A stretch of 64,000 nucleotides of DNA from Deltaproteobacteria bacterium (GTDB lineage Bacteria > Desulfobacterota > Binatia > Binatales > Binataceae): positions 98,620 to 162,619 of the forward strand of contig JAKBMB010000028.1 in NCBI GenBank assembly GCA_021831785.1, read 5' to 3'. Positions 55,743 through 64,000 of the stretch are shown in pieces; positions within the stretch are counted from its first letter, which is position 1; each line of letters opens with the position of its first letter. The position numbers and the translations under genes were made by a program. The notes under the pieces were generated by a model. That model was not told the DNA's origin and did no database searches. It worked only from the letters and a program-made list of their open reading frames with translations.

Positions 55743-57099
55743 TGAAGATCACAAACGCCATTAATGCCACCAACAGCACCAAGCCCGCTTGCTGCGCGAG
55801 CTCGCGATGGCGTACTTGCAGCGGACGGCCGCGCATGCCCTCGATCGCGAAAAAGAGCAAGTGCCCCCCGTCGAGCATGGGCACCGGAAAAAGGTTTATG
55901 ATACCAAGCTCCAGGCTCAGCATCGCCATAAAAAGACCCAGATTGGCCACACCCTGATGCGCTTGCTCACCCGCCAACCGCGCGATCATTATCGGCCCGC
56001 CCAGGGTCTCGCGCAGCGGCGTGGCGCCGGTGAAGATTCTGGCCAGTCCCTCAACCAGCGCGATAGTCATCGTTGCCGTCTCGGACAGCGCCTGGACGGC
56101 AGCGCTGAACGGGCCGAATCGTTCGATAGCGACATCACCCCGCGGCAGCACCCCGATTACCCACTGCGCGGCGTTACCCCCGGCCGGCGCTCGCTCGGAT
56201 TCGCGCTGGGCGCGGATCACAGTCGCCAGCGACCTGCGCGCGCCCTGCTCCTGGCGCTCAAACTCAATTTTAAGCGCCTGACCGTCGCTCGCTTTGATCA
56301 GCGTCGATAGCTCATCCCAGCTCGCGACCGGACGCCGATCGATTGACACGATCCGGTCGCCCGCACGCAGACCCGCGCGCTGCGCGGGAAGATTGGGCTT
56401 GACCTGCCCGATAACCGGCAGCAGCCTCGGCACGCCGTAGACAAACACGGCGGTCAAAATTATCGGCACGAACGCAATGTTGGCCAGCGGCCCGGCGAGC
56501 ACAATCGCGATGCGCTTGCGCAGCGGCTGGGTGGGGAAAGCCTGGCGCCGCAGCGCGTTGACCAGACTTGCGGGCGGAGCCTCGCTCAGCGCATCAAACG
56601 CCTTTTCCACGGACCCTTGCCGCGCCACCTCCTCGACCAAAAGCCGTTCCTCCGGTCGCAGTTCGCGGCCTAATTGCTGCTCGACTCGGCTTGCCCGGCC
56701 GCCCTGCGCGCTAAGCGCGGCGAGTCGCGTCGCCAGCTCGAGCAGTCTCTCATCTTCAGCCGCGGCCGGCGAAGCCGAGGCTGATTGGCCTATCCTCGTC
56801 TTTTGATCGCTTCGGCTCAGAAGATCCCTGCCGACCTCTCTTAAGTACGCCTTTACATCGGAGACCCCCAACTCCTCGGCGACTTCATCGCCAAGCATCC
56901 GCACGTAGCCGCCGAAAGGCGCCGCGCTCACGGCGTATTCCGTCTCCCCCCATCGGACCCCGAACAGCTTCGGCGGATAACCCAACGAGAAGCGCAGTAC
57001 GCGCACGCCCACGCGCTTGGCTACCAAAAAATGTCCGGTCTCATGAACGATGATGAGAAGAGCAAGAACGGCAACCGCGGCGACGATTGAAAGCAGCAT
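55714..57099 (-). CDS. rseP: Site-2 protease RseP with an enlarged cytoplasmic loop
   Basis: Membrane zinc protease (M50) that cuts anti-sigma factors and leftover signal peptides. Residues IIVHETGHFLVAKRVGV hold HExxH; NLFPVPMLDGGHLLFFAIE supplies the third ligand. One PDZ domain is present (about 240-320: LPAQRAGLRAGDRIVSIDRR). Between FGGYVRMLGDE and the second helix (RIAIVLAGPLANI) there are about 115 residues, where about 20-30 are common. The extra part is charged and helical (DERLLELATRLAALSAQ, GRELRPEERLLVEEVARQG). 461 residues. It follows cdsA by 41 bp; dxr is missing. Confidence 0.93.
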   Translation of the reverse strand: MLLSIVAAVAVLALLIIVHETGHFLVAKRVGVRVLRFSLGYPPKLFGVRWGETEYAVSAAPFGGYVRMLGDEVAEELGVSDVKAYLREVGRDLLSRSDQKTRIGQSASASPAAAEDERLLELATRLAALSAQGGRASRVEQQLGRELRPEERLLVEEVARQGSVEKAFDALSEAPPASLVNALRRQAFPTQPLRKRIAIVLAGPLANIAFVPIILTAVFVYGVPRLLPVIGQVKPNLPAQRAGLRAGDRIVSIDRRPVASWDELSTLIKASDGQALKIEFERQEQGARRSLATVIRAQRESERAPAGGNAAQWVIGVLPRGDVAIERFGPFSAAVQALSETATMTIALVEGLARIFTGATPLRETLGGPIMIARLAGEQAHQGVANLGLFMAMLSLELGIINLFPVPMLDGGHLLFFAIEGMRGRPLQVRHRELAQQAGLVLLVALMAFVIFNDITRLAQG

Positions 57100-57140
57100 C
57101 GAATGCCAAACGTGGCTTCACGTTCCTAACGAAGCCTACT

Positions 57141-57950
57141 TCAGCATAAACAATAATAAGCAAAGACCGCAGCGAAAACTAGGCTGTCAGTGCGATCCAG
57201 AAGCCCGCCGTGCCCGGGGAACATCCAGCCGGAGTCCTTAAGCTTGCCCAGCCGTTTCAGCGCCGACTCGGCTAAGTCGCCGGCCTGGCCCATGAGATTG
57301 ATGCCCAGCGCCAAGGCCAGCGACGCTTTCAGGTCCAGCCCGATGCCCACCCATCGCCACCACGCCACCATCACCACCAAGCTTGAAGCAAGCGAGGCGA
57401 TTGCGCCTTCAACGCTCTTGTTCGGGCTTACCCTGAGCATCAGCTTGGTTCGCCCGAAGCGCCGCCCGATGAAATAGGCGCCGGAGTCGCCGACGACGAG
57501 CAGCGCGATTACCAGTAGAATGGCCCTTTTCCCGCCCGCGCAATTCCTGAGCAAAGCAAAATACGGAAATAAACTGCCAACGTAAACCGTCCCCAGCACA
57601 CCGCCGATCAGCGGCGCAGCCTGATAGTCGGCACCCCAACGCGCAACTACCGCCGTAAGCAGCACCATCGCGAAAATCACCGCGCCCGCCAAGGCCTCAT
57701 TTCCATTCCAGCGGAATACGAAGAACGCCAACACGAGGCCGGCGCTTGCCGATAAGCGAAAAAACAGCGAATCGGGACCACCGATCGCGGCCGCCTCGCG
57801 CAATCCCCAGGCGGTCAACACTGCGACGAAAACCGTAAACAGACCTGCCGGCACCGCCAGTATCGCCGCCACCACCACGGGCAGGGCGACCAGGGCGGTT
57901 AGGACTCTGGTTCGCAGCACGCGCCGGTCAGTCCGAGGTGCGTACCGCAC
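57141..57950 (-). CDS. cdsA: Phosphatidate cytidylyltransferase
   Basis: Makes CDP-diacylglycerol, the precursor used by PssA in this window. The 269 residues have seven to eight hydrophobic helices and the CDS signature spread over VSPNKSVEGAIASL, NLMGQAGDLAESALKRL, KDSGWMFPGHGGLLDRTDSL. The GTG start overlaps the uppS end by 23 bp. uppS-cdsA is a widely conserved pair. Confidence 0.94.
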   Translation of the reverse strand: MRYAPRTDRRVLRTRVLTALVALPVVVAAILAVPAGLFTVFVAVLTAWGLREAAAIGGPDSLFFRLSASAGLVLAFFVFRWNGNEALAGAVIFAMVLLTAVVARWGADYQAAPLIGGVLGTVYVGSLFPYFALLRNCAGGKRAILLVIALLVVGDSGAYFIGRRFGRTKLMLRVSPNKSVEGAIASLASSLVVMVAWWRWVGIGLDLKASLALALGINLMGQAGDLAESALKRLGKLKDSGWMFPGHGGLLDRTDSLVFAAVFAYYCLC

Positions 57951-58689
57951 CGAAGCGGCGTTCGCGAGTTTGGTAAGCCACTACGGCGCTTAAGAACTCG
58001 CGCTCACCGAAGTCGGGCCATAGGGTCTCGGTAAAATACAGCTCAGTGTAAGCCAGTTGGTAAAGTAGGAAGTTAGAAAGCCTGAGTTCGCCCGAAGTGC
58101 GAATCAAAAGGTCGGGGTCGGGCAGCGCGCCGGTATCAAGCCGGTTGGCGATAAGCCGTTCGTCAATGCGCTCGGGGTCAAGCTCTCCACACGCCGCCGC
58201 GCGGGCTATAGCCCTGACCGCGTGTACCATTTCCTGACGCCCGCCGTACGAGAGCGCCAGGGCCAGCGTCATTGCGCGGTTGTCGGCGGTCAAACGCGTT
58301 GCTTCATCCAGCACCATTCGCACCGCCGCCGGCAATCTGCTCTGGTCGCCAAGAATAATGAGCTTGATCCCGCGTTTGCAAAGCCGCTTGGTCTCGGTCA
58401 TCAAGTAGCGGCGCAAGAGCGCCATCAGAAAGCTCACCTCGGTCGGCGGCCGCTGCCAGTTCTCGTTGGAGAACGCGAAAAGGGTGAGATAAGGAATTTG
58501 CAACTCGCGGGCGACCTCGATCACGGTGCGCGCGGCGTCTTTGCCACGCCGATGGCCCTCGAGACGAGACAATCCTCGACGCGTGGCCCAGCGTCCGTTT
58601 CCGTCCATCACGATCGCCACGTGACGCGGCAAGCGCTTGGGATCGAGAACGAGGGTCGGGAAGTCCTTTAGCGGTAATGAGAGACCCAC
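57928..58689 (-). CDS. uppS: Undecaprenyl diphosphate synthase
   Basis: A cis-prenyltransferase that makes the C55 lipid carrier for peptidoglycan. The 253 residues show HVAIVMDGNGRWATRRGL (catalytic Asp), LEGHRRGKDAA, LTLFAFSNENWQRP, ALSYGGRQEMVHAV and DLLIRTSGELRLSNFLLYQL. The GTG start gives a short N-terminal extension of about 20 residues. It follows frr by 43 bp and overlaps cdsA. Confidence 0.95.
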   Translation of the reverse strand: MGLSLPLKDFPTLVLDPKRLPRHVAIVMDGNGRWATRRGLSRLEGHRRGKDAARTVIEVARELQIPYLTLFAFSNENWQRPPTEVSFLMALLRRYLMTETKRLCKRGIKLIILGDQSRLPAAVRMVLDEATRLTADNRAMTLALALSYGGRQEMVHAVRAIARAAACGELDPERIDERLIANRLDTGALPDPDLLIRTSGELRLSNFLLYQLAYTELYFTETLWPDFGEREFLSAVVAYQTRERRFGAVRTSD

Positions 58690-58732
58690 GTCGTCAGTTC
58701 CGCCGGAGCATGGCGAGCCGGTGCGAGCGTCG

Positions 58733-59305
58733 TCAGACCTGCATTATCTCGGCTTCTTTTGCCGCCAGCACCTGGTCAATCTTCGTGATTTGCTCGCCTG
58801 TGCTTTGTTGAATTTTGGCCTCTGCAACTCGCAGTTCGTCCTCGCCCAATCGCTTTTCCTTGTGCAGCTCGCGCAGCTTCTCGTTGGCTTCGCGTCGATG
58901 ATTGCGCACCGAGACGCGGAACTCCTCGGCCATTTTGCGCACGTGCTTGACCAGCTCTCGCCGTCGTTCTTCGCTCAGTTCCGGGATCGGCACTCTTATA
59001 ATCTTGCCGTCGTTGATCGGCGTCAAACCGAGATCAGAGGCAAGAATCGCTTTCTCGATCTCGCCCAGAAGATTCCTGTCGTACGGGGTCACCACCATCA
59101 GGCGTGTCTCGGGGGCCGCCAAGCCTGCTAGCTGCCTGAGCGGCATCTTGGTGCCATAGCAATTGACCATCAGCCCTTCGAGCAGGGCGGTGGAGGCCCG
59201 TCCGGTCCTCACTCGCGACAGCTCGTGGCGCAGCGCCACAACGGCCTGTTCCATCTCTCGCCGCGACTGTTCGAGCACTTCGTCCTTTGAAAGACCCGTG
59301 GCCAT
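58733..59305 (-). CDS. frr: Ribosome recycling factor
   Basis: Releases ribosomes after termination together with EF-G. ATG 59305 gives 190 residues, close to the usual 185; a TTG at 59326 would overlap pyrH by 17 bp. Diagnostic segments are LSRVRTGRAST, YGTKMPLRQLAGL, VTPYDRNLLGEIEKAI, INDGKIIRVPIPELSEERR and VRNHRREANEKL. It lies between pyrH and uppS as in most bacteria. Confidence 0.96.
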   Translation of the reverse strand: MATGLSKDEVLEQSRREMEQAVVALRHELSRVRTGRASTALLEGLMVNCYGTKMPLRQLAGLAAPETRLMVVTPYDRNLLGEIEKAILASDLGLTPINDGKIIRVPIPELSEERRRELVKHVRKMAEEFRVSVRNHRREANEKLRELHKEKRLGEDELRVAEAKIQQSTGEQITKIDQVLAAKEAEIMQV

Positions 59306-59309
59306 GGCT

Positions 59310-60059
59310 TTAAGGTCTGTCGTCAACCAGCGTTCCGACAGGTTCGCCCATAATCACCCGCTTGATATTACCGCTATGCCGTAAGTTGAATACTATAACC
59401 GGCAAGCGGTAGTCCATACAGAGCGAAATCGCCGCCGCGTCCATCACTTTGAGGTTGTGAGTGAGCAGGTCGATATAGGTGAGATGGTCGAAGCGCTTGG
59501 CCCCCGAGTCGAGCATCGGATCGCGGTCGTAGATGCCGTCCACGTCATGGCTTGCTTTGAGGATTACCTCGGCGCCAATTTCCGCAGCCCGTAGGCTCGC
59601 CGCGGTATCGGTGGTGAAGAACGGATTGCCCGTCCCCGCGCCGAAAACCACCACCCGCCCTTTTTCCAGATGGCGTACGGCGCGCCGTCTGATATATGGC
59701 TCGCACACCGCCTGCATCTGGATCGCCGACAGCACGCGGGTTTGCACCCCAAGCCGCTCCAGGGCATCTTGCAGCGCCAGCGCGTTGATCACTGTGGCAA
59801 GCATCCCCATATGATCGGCCATAGCACGATCCATACCGTTTCTCTCGTACTCATGGCCGCGGACGATGTTGCCGCCGCCGATCACGATCGCCGTCTGCAC
59901 CCCCATAGCGGCGACCTCTTGGACCTCGAGCGAAATTGTGCGCAGCGTGGCGTGGTCGATACCGAAGCCGCTTGGCGGAGCTAGCGCTTGCCCCGACAAC
60001 TTGAGCATTATGCGATTAAAGCGCGGCCTGCCGGTTTTTATCGCCTCTTTCTCGACCAT
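59310..60059 (-). CDS. pyrH: UMP kinase
   Basis: Phosphorylates UMP to UDP. The 249 residues belong to the amino-acid-kinase fold type specific to bacteria: [60 protein letters not shown] and [17 protein letters not shown]. It stands in the standard tsf-pyrH-frr order, 253 bp after tsf; that spacer shows no gene. Confidence 0.97.
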   Translation of the reverse strand: MVEKEAIKTGRPRFNRIMLKLSGQALAPPSGFGIDHATLRTISLEVQEVAAMGVQTAIVIGGGNIVRGHEYERNGMDRAMADHMGMLATVINALALQDALERLGVQTRVLSAIQMQAVCEPYIRRRAVRHLEKGRVVVFGAGTGNPFFTTDTAASLRAAEIGAEVILKASHDVDGIYDRDPMLDSGAKRFDHLTYIDLLTHNLKVMDAAAISLCMDYRLPVIVFNLRHSGNIKRVIMGEPVGTLVDDRP

Positions 60060-60312
60060 TGAATTCGACCTGTGCCGGCGCGCCGGACGCCCCGTGCTCG
60101 GGCGCCGTGATCAGCGGCCTGTCAGATCCATCAGCACGGCCGATCAGCCCCTCGCCCGACCGGCCCTTTTCTGTGGCAAACCGAAGCGCTCCTGTCGCTC
60201 ATAGTCGGCCTGGATTAGGCGCACCCGCGGTGATGCGAGCACCGCCTTTTGCCGCCTTTGGGCCGCTGTGCTTCGCGCCGCGGCACATCGCTCGCGGCTC
60301 CTACGCCCTGCC

Positions 60313-60933
60313 TTAGCCCTTCTGGCTGCCGGCGCCGTCAAGGTCTTCGCCCAACTGGAAGCGCACGAAGCGGCGGACCTCAATCTTCTCGCCGAGCTTG
60401 GCCACGTGCTCGCCGATCAAATCGCCCACCGTGCGCGAAGGGTCGCGCATGTATCCCTGCTCGATGAGGCAGACCTCGCGGTAAAACTTCTCCAGGCGCC
60501 CCTCGACAATCTTCTCGACTACGGCGGGCGGTTTGCCGGCGGCTTGAGCAGCGTAAATTTCGCGTTCGCGCTCCAGCACTTGCGCCGGTAGTTGCCCGCG
60601 CGAGACGCAGCGCGGGTTGGCCGCCGCAACTTGCATCGCGATCTCCTTGACCAAGCTCTGAAATTCGAGCGTGTTGGCGACAAAATCCGTCTCGCAGTTG
60701 ATCTCGACCAAAACGCCGAGCTTGCCGCCGGTGTGAATATAGGCCCCAATGATGCCCTCGGAGGCGAGTTTGCCGGCCCGCTTTGCGGATTGCGCAATGC
60801 CCTTTTCGCGCAGCCATACCACCGCCTTGTCCAAATTGCCCGCAGCCTCGGCCAGCGCTTTTTTGCAGTCCATGACGCCCGCGCCGGTTTTTTCGCGCAG
60901 CGTTTTTATAAGGTCGGCGTTGATCTCGGCCAT
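60313..60933 (-). CDS. tsf: Translation elongation factor Ts
   Basis: Nucleotide exchange factor for EF-Tu. The 206 residues are the short form found in many bacteria. The N-terminal domain (LIKTLREKTGAGVMDCKKAL) and the core signature (GIIGAYIHTGGKLGVLVEIN, CETDFVANT) are intact; the C-terminal module ends RRFVRFQLGED. rpsB lies 265 bp upstream on the same strand, the usual pair. Confidence 0.96.
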   Translation of the reverse strand: MAEINADLIKTLREKTGAGVMDCKKALAEAAGNLDKAVVWLREKGIAQSAKRAGKLASEGIIGAYIHTGGKLGVLVEINCETDFVANTLEFQSLVKEIAMQVAAANPRCVSRGQLPAQVLEREREIYAAQAAGKPPAVVEKIVEGRLEKFYREVCLIEQGYMRDPSRTVGDLIGEHVAKLGEKIEVRRFVRFQLGEDLDGAGSQKG

Positions 60934-61198
60934 TCGAACTCCCTTAATCTAAACTTGGTCGCAGCTCAATTCGCCGCCAGCCGCGATCGTAAGACGCGAA
61001 CCTAATCCGCGACGGACTCAAGCCCGCCGCAGGCCGCAAAGCGCCGAAAAGATGGGAACGTTGACCGGGCAAAAACGTCAATCGACGGCCGGCGCCAAGC
61101 CTCACCTCACCCATAATTCGGACGCTAAGCCCGCGCTAATTCAAAGGCGATTTGCGTCACAGGATAGCGCCCAAGACTGGCCTCGGTAAAGCGGTGCT

Positions 61199-61963
61199 TC
61201 ACACCGGTGGTGGCGCCTCGTGGCCGGCGCCGGCGACCTCCGCGCTGCTCTCTTGTTCGGCCTTTTGCCGTTCCTCCAAGAGCTGGCGTCCTTCGAGCAC
61301 CGCGTCCGCCATCGCCGCGGCGAACAATTTTATCGCTCGAATCGCGTCGTCATTGCCGGGAATCCGATAAGTGATAACGTCGGGATCGCAGTTGGTGTCA
61401 ACCACGGCGACCACCGGTATGTTGAGCCGATTGGCCTCGGCCACCGCGATATGCTCAACCACGGTGTCGATCACAAAAAGCGCGTCCGGCAGCTTGCGCA
61501 GCGTCTTGATGCCGCCGAGCGTGGCCATCAGCCTGCGATGCTCGCGCGCGCGCTGATTCATTTCCTTTTTCGTGAGCGCCTCGACCATCTGGGGATCGCT
61601 CATGATTTCCTCAAGCTTGCGCAAGCGCTCGATAGAGGCGCGCACGGTCTGAAAGTTCGTCAGCATCCCCCCCAGCCATCGGTTGTTGACGTAGAATACC
61701 CCGCTGCGTTCCGCTTCCTCGCGTATGATCTCCTGGGCCTGCTTCTTGGTGCCGACCATGAGCAATGAGCCGCCGTCGGCGGCCAGCTCGCGCACGAACC
61801 CGTAGGTCTCGCGAAGCAGCCTGACGGTCTGTTGCAGATCGATGATATGGATTCCGTTGCGGGCGCCGAAAATGTAGGGTTTCATCTTCGGATTCCATCG
61901 GCTGGTCTGATGGCCGAAGTGAACCCCGGCCTCCAAAAGCTGCTTCATGCTGATTTCGGTCAT
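61199..61963 (-). CDS. rpsB: 30S ribosomal protein S2
   Basis: The 254 residues match S2 throughout: [94 protein letters not shown]. The C-terminal tail is Glu/Ala-rich and variable, as common. The start ATG is preceded by a 95 bp leader with an 8-bp hairpin (61991-62016) after rho. Confidence 0.97.
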   Translation of the reverse strand: MTEISMKQLLEAGVHFGHQTSRWNPKMKPYIFGARNGIHIIDLQQTVRLLRETYGFVRELAADGGSLLMVGTKKQAQEIIREEAERSGVFYVNNRWLGGMLTNFQTVRASIERLRKLEEIMSDPQMVEALTKKEMNQRAREHRRLMATLGGIKTLRKLPDALFVIDTVVEHIAVAEANRLNIPVVAVVDTNCDPDVITYRIPGNDDAIRAIKLFAAAMADAVLEGRQLLEERQKAEQESSAEVAGAGHEAPPPV

Positions 61964-61990
61964 AACCTGATCCCCGTTCGCTCCCGCGCG

Positions 61991-62016
61991 CTACCCTGGC
62001 GCCAAGCGCAGGGTAG
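61991..62016 (-). promoter_or_regulatory. Hairpin in the rpsB leader
   Basis: CTACCCTG and CAGGGTAG form a perfect 8-bp stem with a 10-nt loop, 28 bp before the rpsB start. Ribosomal-protein leaders often contain autoregulatory structures (S2 represses rpsB-tsf in E. coli), but I cannot match this hairpin to a known motif, and it has no U-tract. Confidence 0.4.
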
Positions 62017-62058
62017 GTCCCAAGCAACTCCGCCGCCCTACCGGCAGCGCGCGCCAGC

Positions 62059-63474
<1,416 letters not shown>

Positions 63475-64000
63475 TGCTTTGACCCATAGTAAGTTGCTTA
63501 CTATGCCACCTCCACACTGCTCGTGCGCTTCAACAAAAAGAGTTATGGGCTCAGCGACAAGCCTCTAGTCCCGAAAGCCTGCCGCTTGATTAGTCAGTAC
63601 TCTGCGAACCGGAAAAGTCACTCAAACGAAGTAAAGCTTGGGGGAACGTTACGAGGATTCCGGGGCGCATCGGACGCTCCCGTCGGGTCCATCTACCATC
63701 TGGCGTCGCGCGGAACTGGTATAACTCTAGTTGCGCCGGCCGCCAAAGTCAAGCGCGAGATACCATGCACCCGACGACCGCCGCGCTTGTTCGCCGTCAA
63801 GTCCAACCCCATGACTTCCATTATCACGCCCGAGCCGCGTTGTCCAATTTCTTAAGCGCTGGGCTGCGGGCGCGCGCGCCCGAACCGCTCGTTCCGCCAC
63901 GCGCGGAGTCTGCAATGCTACAGGCAGCGCATGGTCTAAAGCCAGCCTTGGCTCGCTCTAGACCGCCAGCCACGCGCACCGGCTTCACCCCATCGCTCCC
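63475..64000. other. Region upstream of rho
   Basis: 526 bp to the window edge with no supportable gene; the short frames on both strands have no family-like sequence. A promoter for rho should lie here, but I could not single one out. Confidence 0.45.
63486..63504 (-). promoter_or_regulatory. Inverted repeat before the rho start
   Basis: ATAGTAAG and CTTACTAT form a perfect 8-bp inverted repeat with a 3-nt loop, ending 11 bp before the rho ATG, where the ribosome-binding site would be. No strong Shine-Dalgarno is visible between it and the start. It could be an operator or a translational hairpin; rho is autoregulated in other bacteria. Confidence 0.4.

Overview
The window is a 64 kb piece of a GC-rich Gram-negative chromosome. 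Evidence for an outer membrane is a complete Tol-Pal locus with two lipoprotein signals, RseP, and the phospholipid and undecaprenyl-phosphate genes. The order folP-cdaA-cdaR-glmM-pdxJ-nnr-tsaE-lysC-cimA, and the run ilvH-ilvC-psd-pssA, match layouts known from Geobacter-like Desulfobacterota ('deltaproteobacteria'). I therefore infer a deep deltaproteobacterial-type lineage (Binatota is one possibility), but no rRNA is present to prove it. TTG and GTG start codons are common.

Layout. 1-8770 (minus): tolQ-tolR-tolA-tolB-pal-cpoB, then ribF and yceD-rpmF-plsX, with plsX cut by the window edge. 9152-11716 (plus): gapA, tpiA, secG and tRNA-Leu(GAG); pgk is not in its usual place. 12083-22476 (plus): folate, c-di-AMP, cell-wall precursor, B6, NAD(P)HX repair, t6A, aspartate kinase and citramalate synthase genes. 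22762-34225 (plus): cysE, cysteine desulfurase, mnmA, mtaB, rnc, era, der, guaA, gltX. Cysteine, sulfur and modified tRNA are linked here, followed by three RNA or ribosome-assembly genes.

34406-45000 is the accessory part. It has a lactonase-like metallo-hydrolase, an enoyl-CoA hydratase, the stump of a DsbA/HCCA-isomerase gene abutting a dead IS256-type transposase, a CDGSH iron-sulfur protein, uppP, a small repeat protein, an acyl-CoA dehydrogenase, the B12-dependent ribonucleotide reductase nrdJ and a VapBC toxin-antitoxin pair. nrdJ is the most unusual gene in the window. Several GCCTGCC/GGCAGGC hairpin repeats and one further dispersed-type repeat lie inside its reading frame as linkers, and its upstream region has tandem palindromes, a TTGACA promoter and a long leader with a UUCG-capped hairpin.

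45468-51058 (plus): thiL, two CNNM/CorC-type CBS proteins, larB and a UbiB/ABC1 kinase, tightly packed. 51505-63474 (minus) is a long housekeeping series read in the order rho-rpsB-tsf-pyrH-frr-uppS-cdsA-rseP-tsaB-ydcH-ilvH-ilvC-psd-pssA; dxr and ilvB are missing from their usual positions. I found no CRISPR array, prophage, rRNA or recognised riboswitch. The best candidates for something new are the nrdJ palindromes and leader, a 24-codon ORF coupled at both ends between the cysteine desulfurase gene and mnmA, and large insertions in GltX and RseP.
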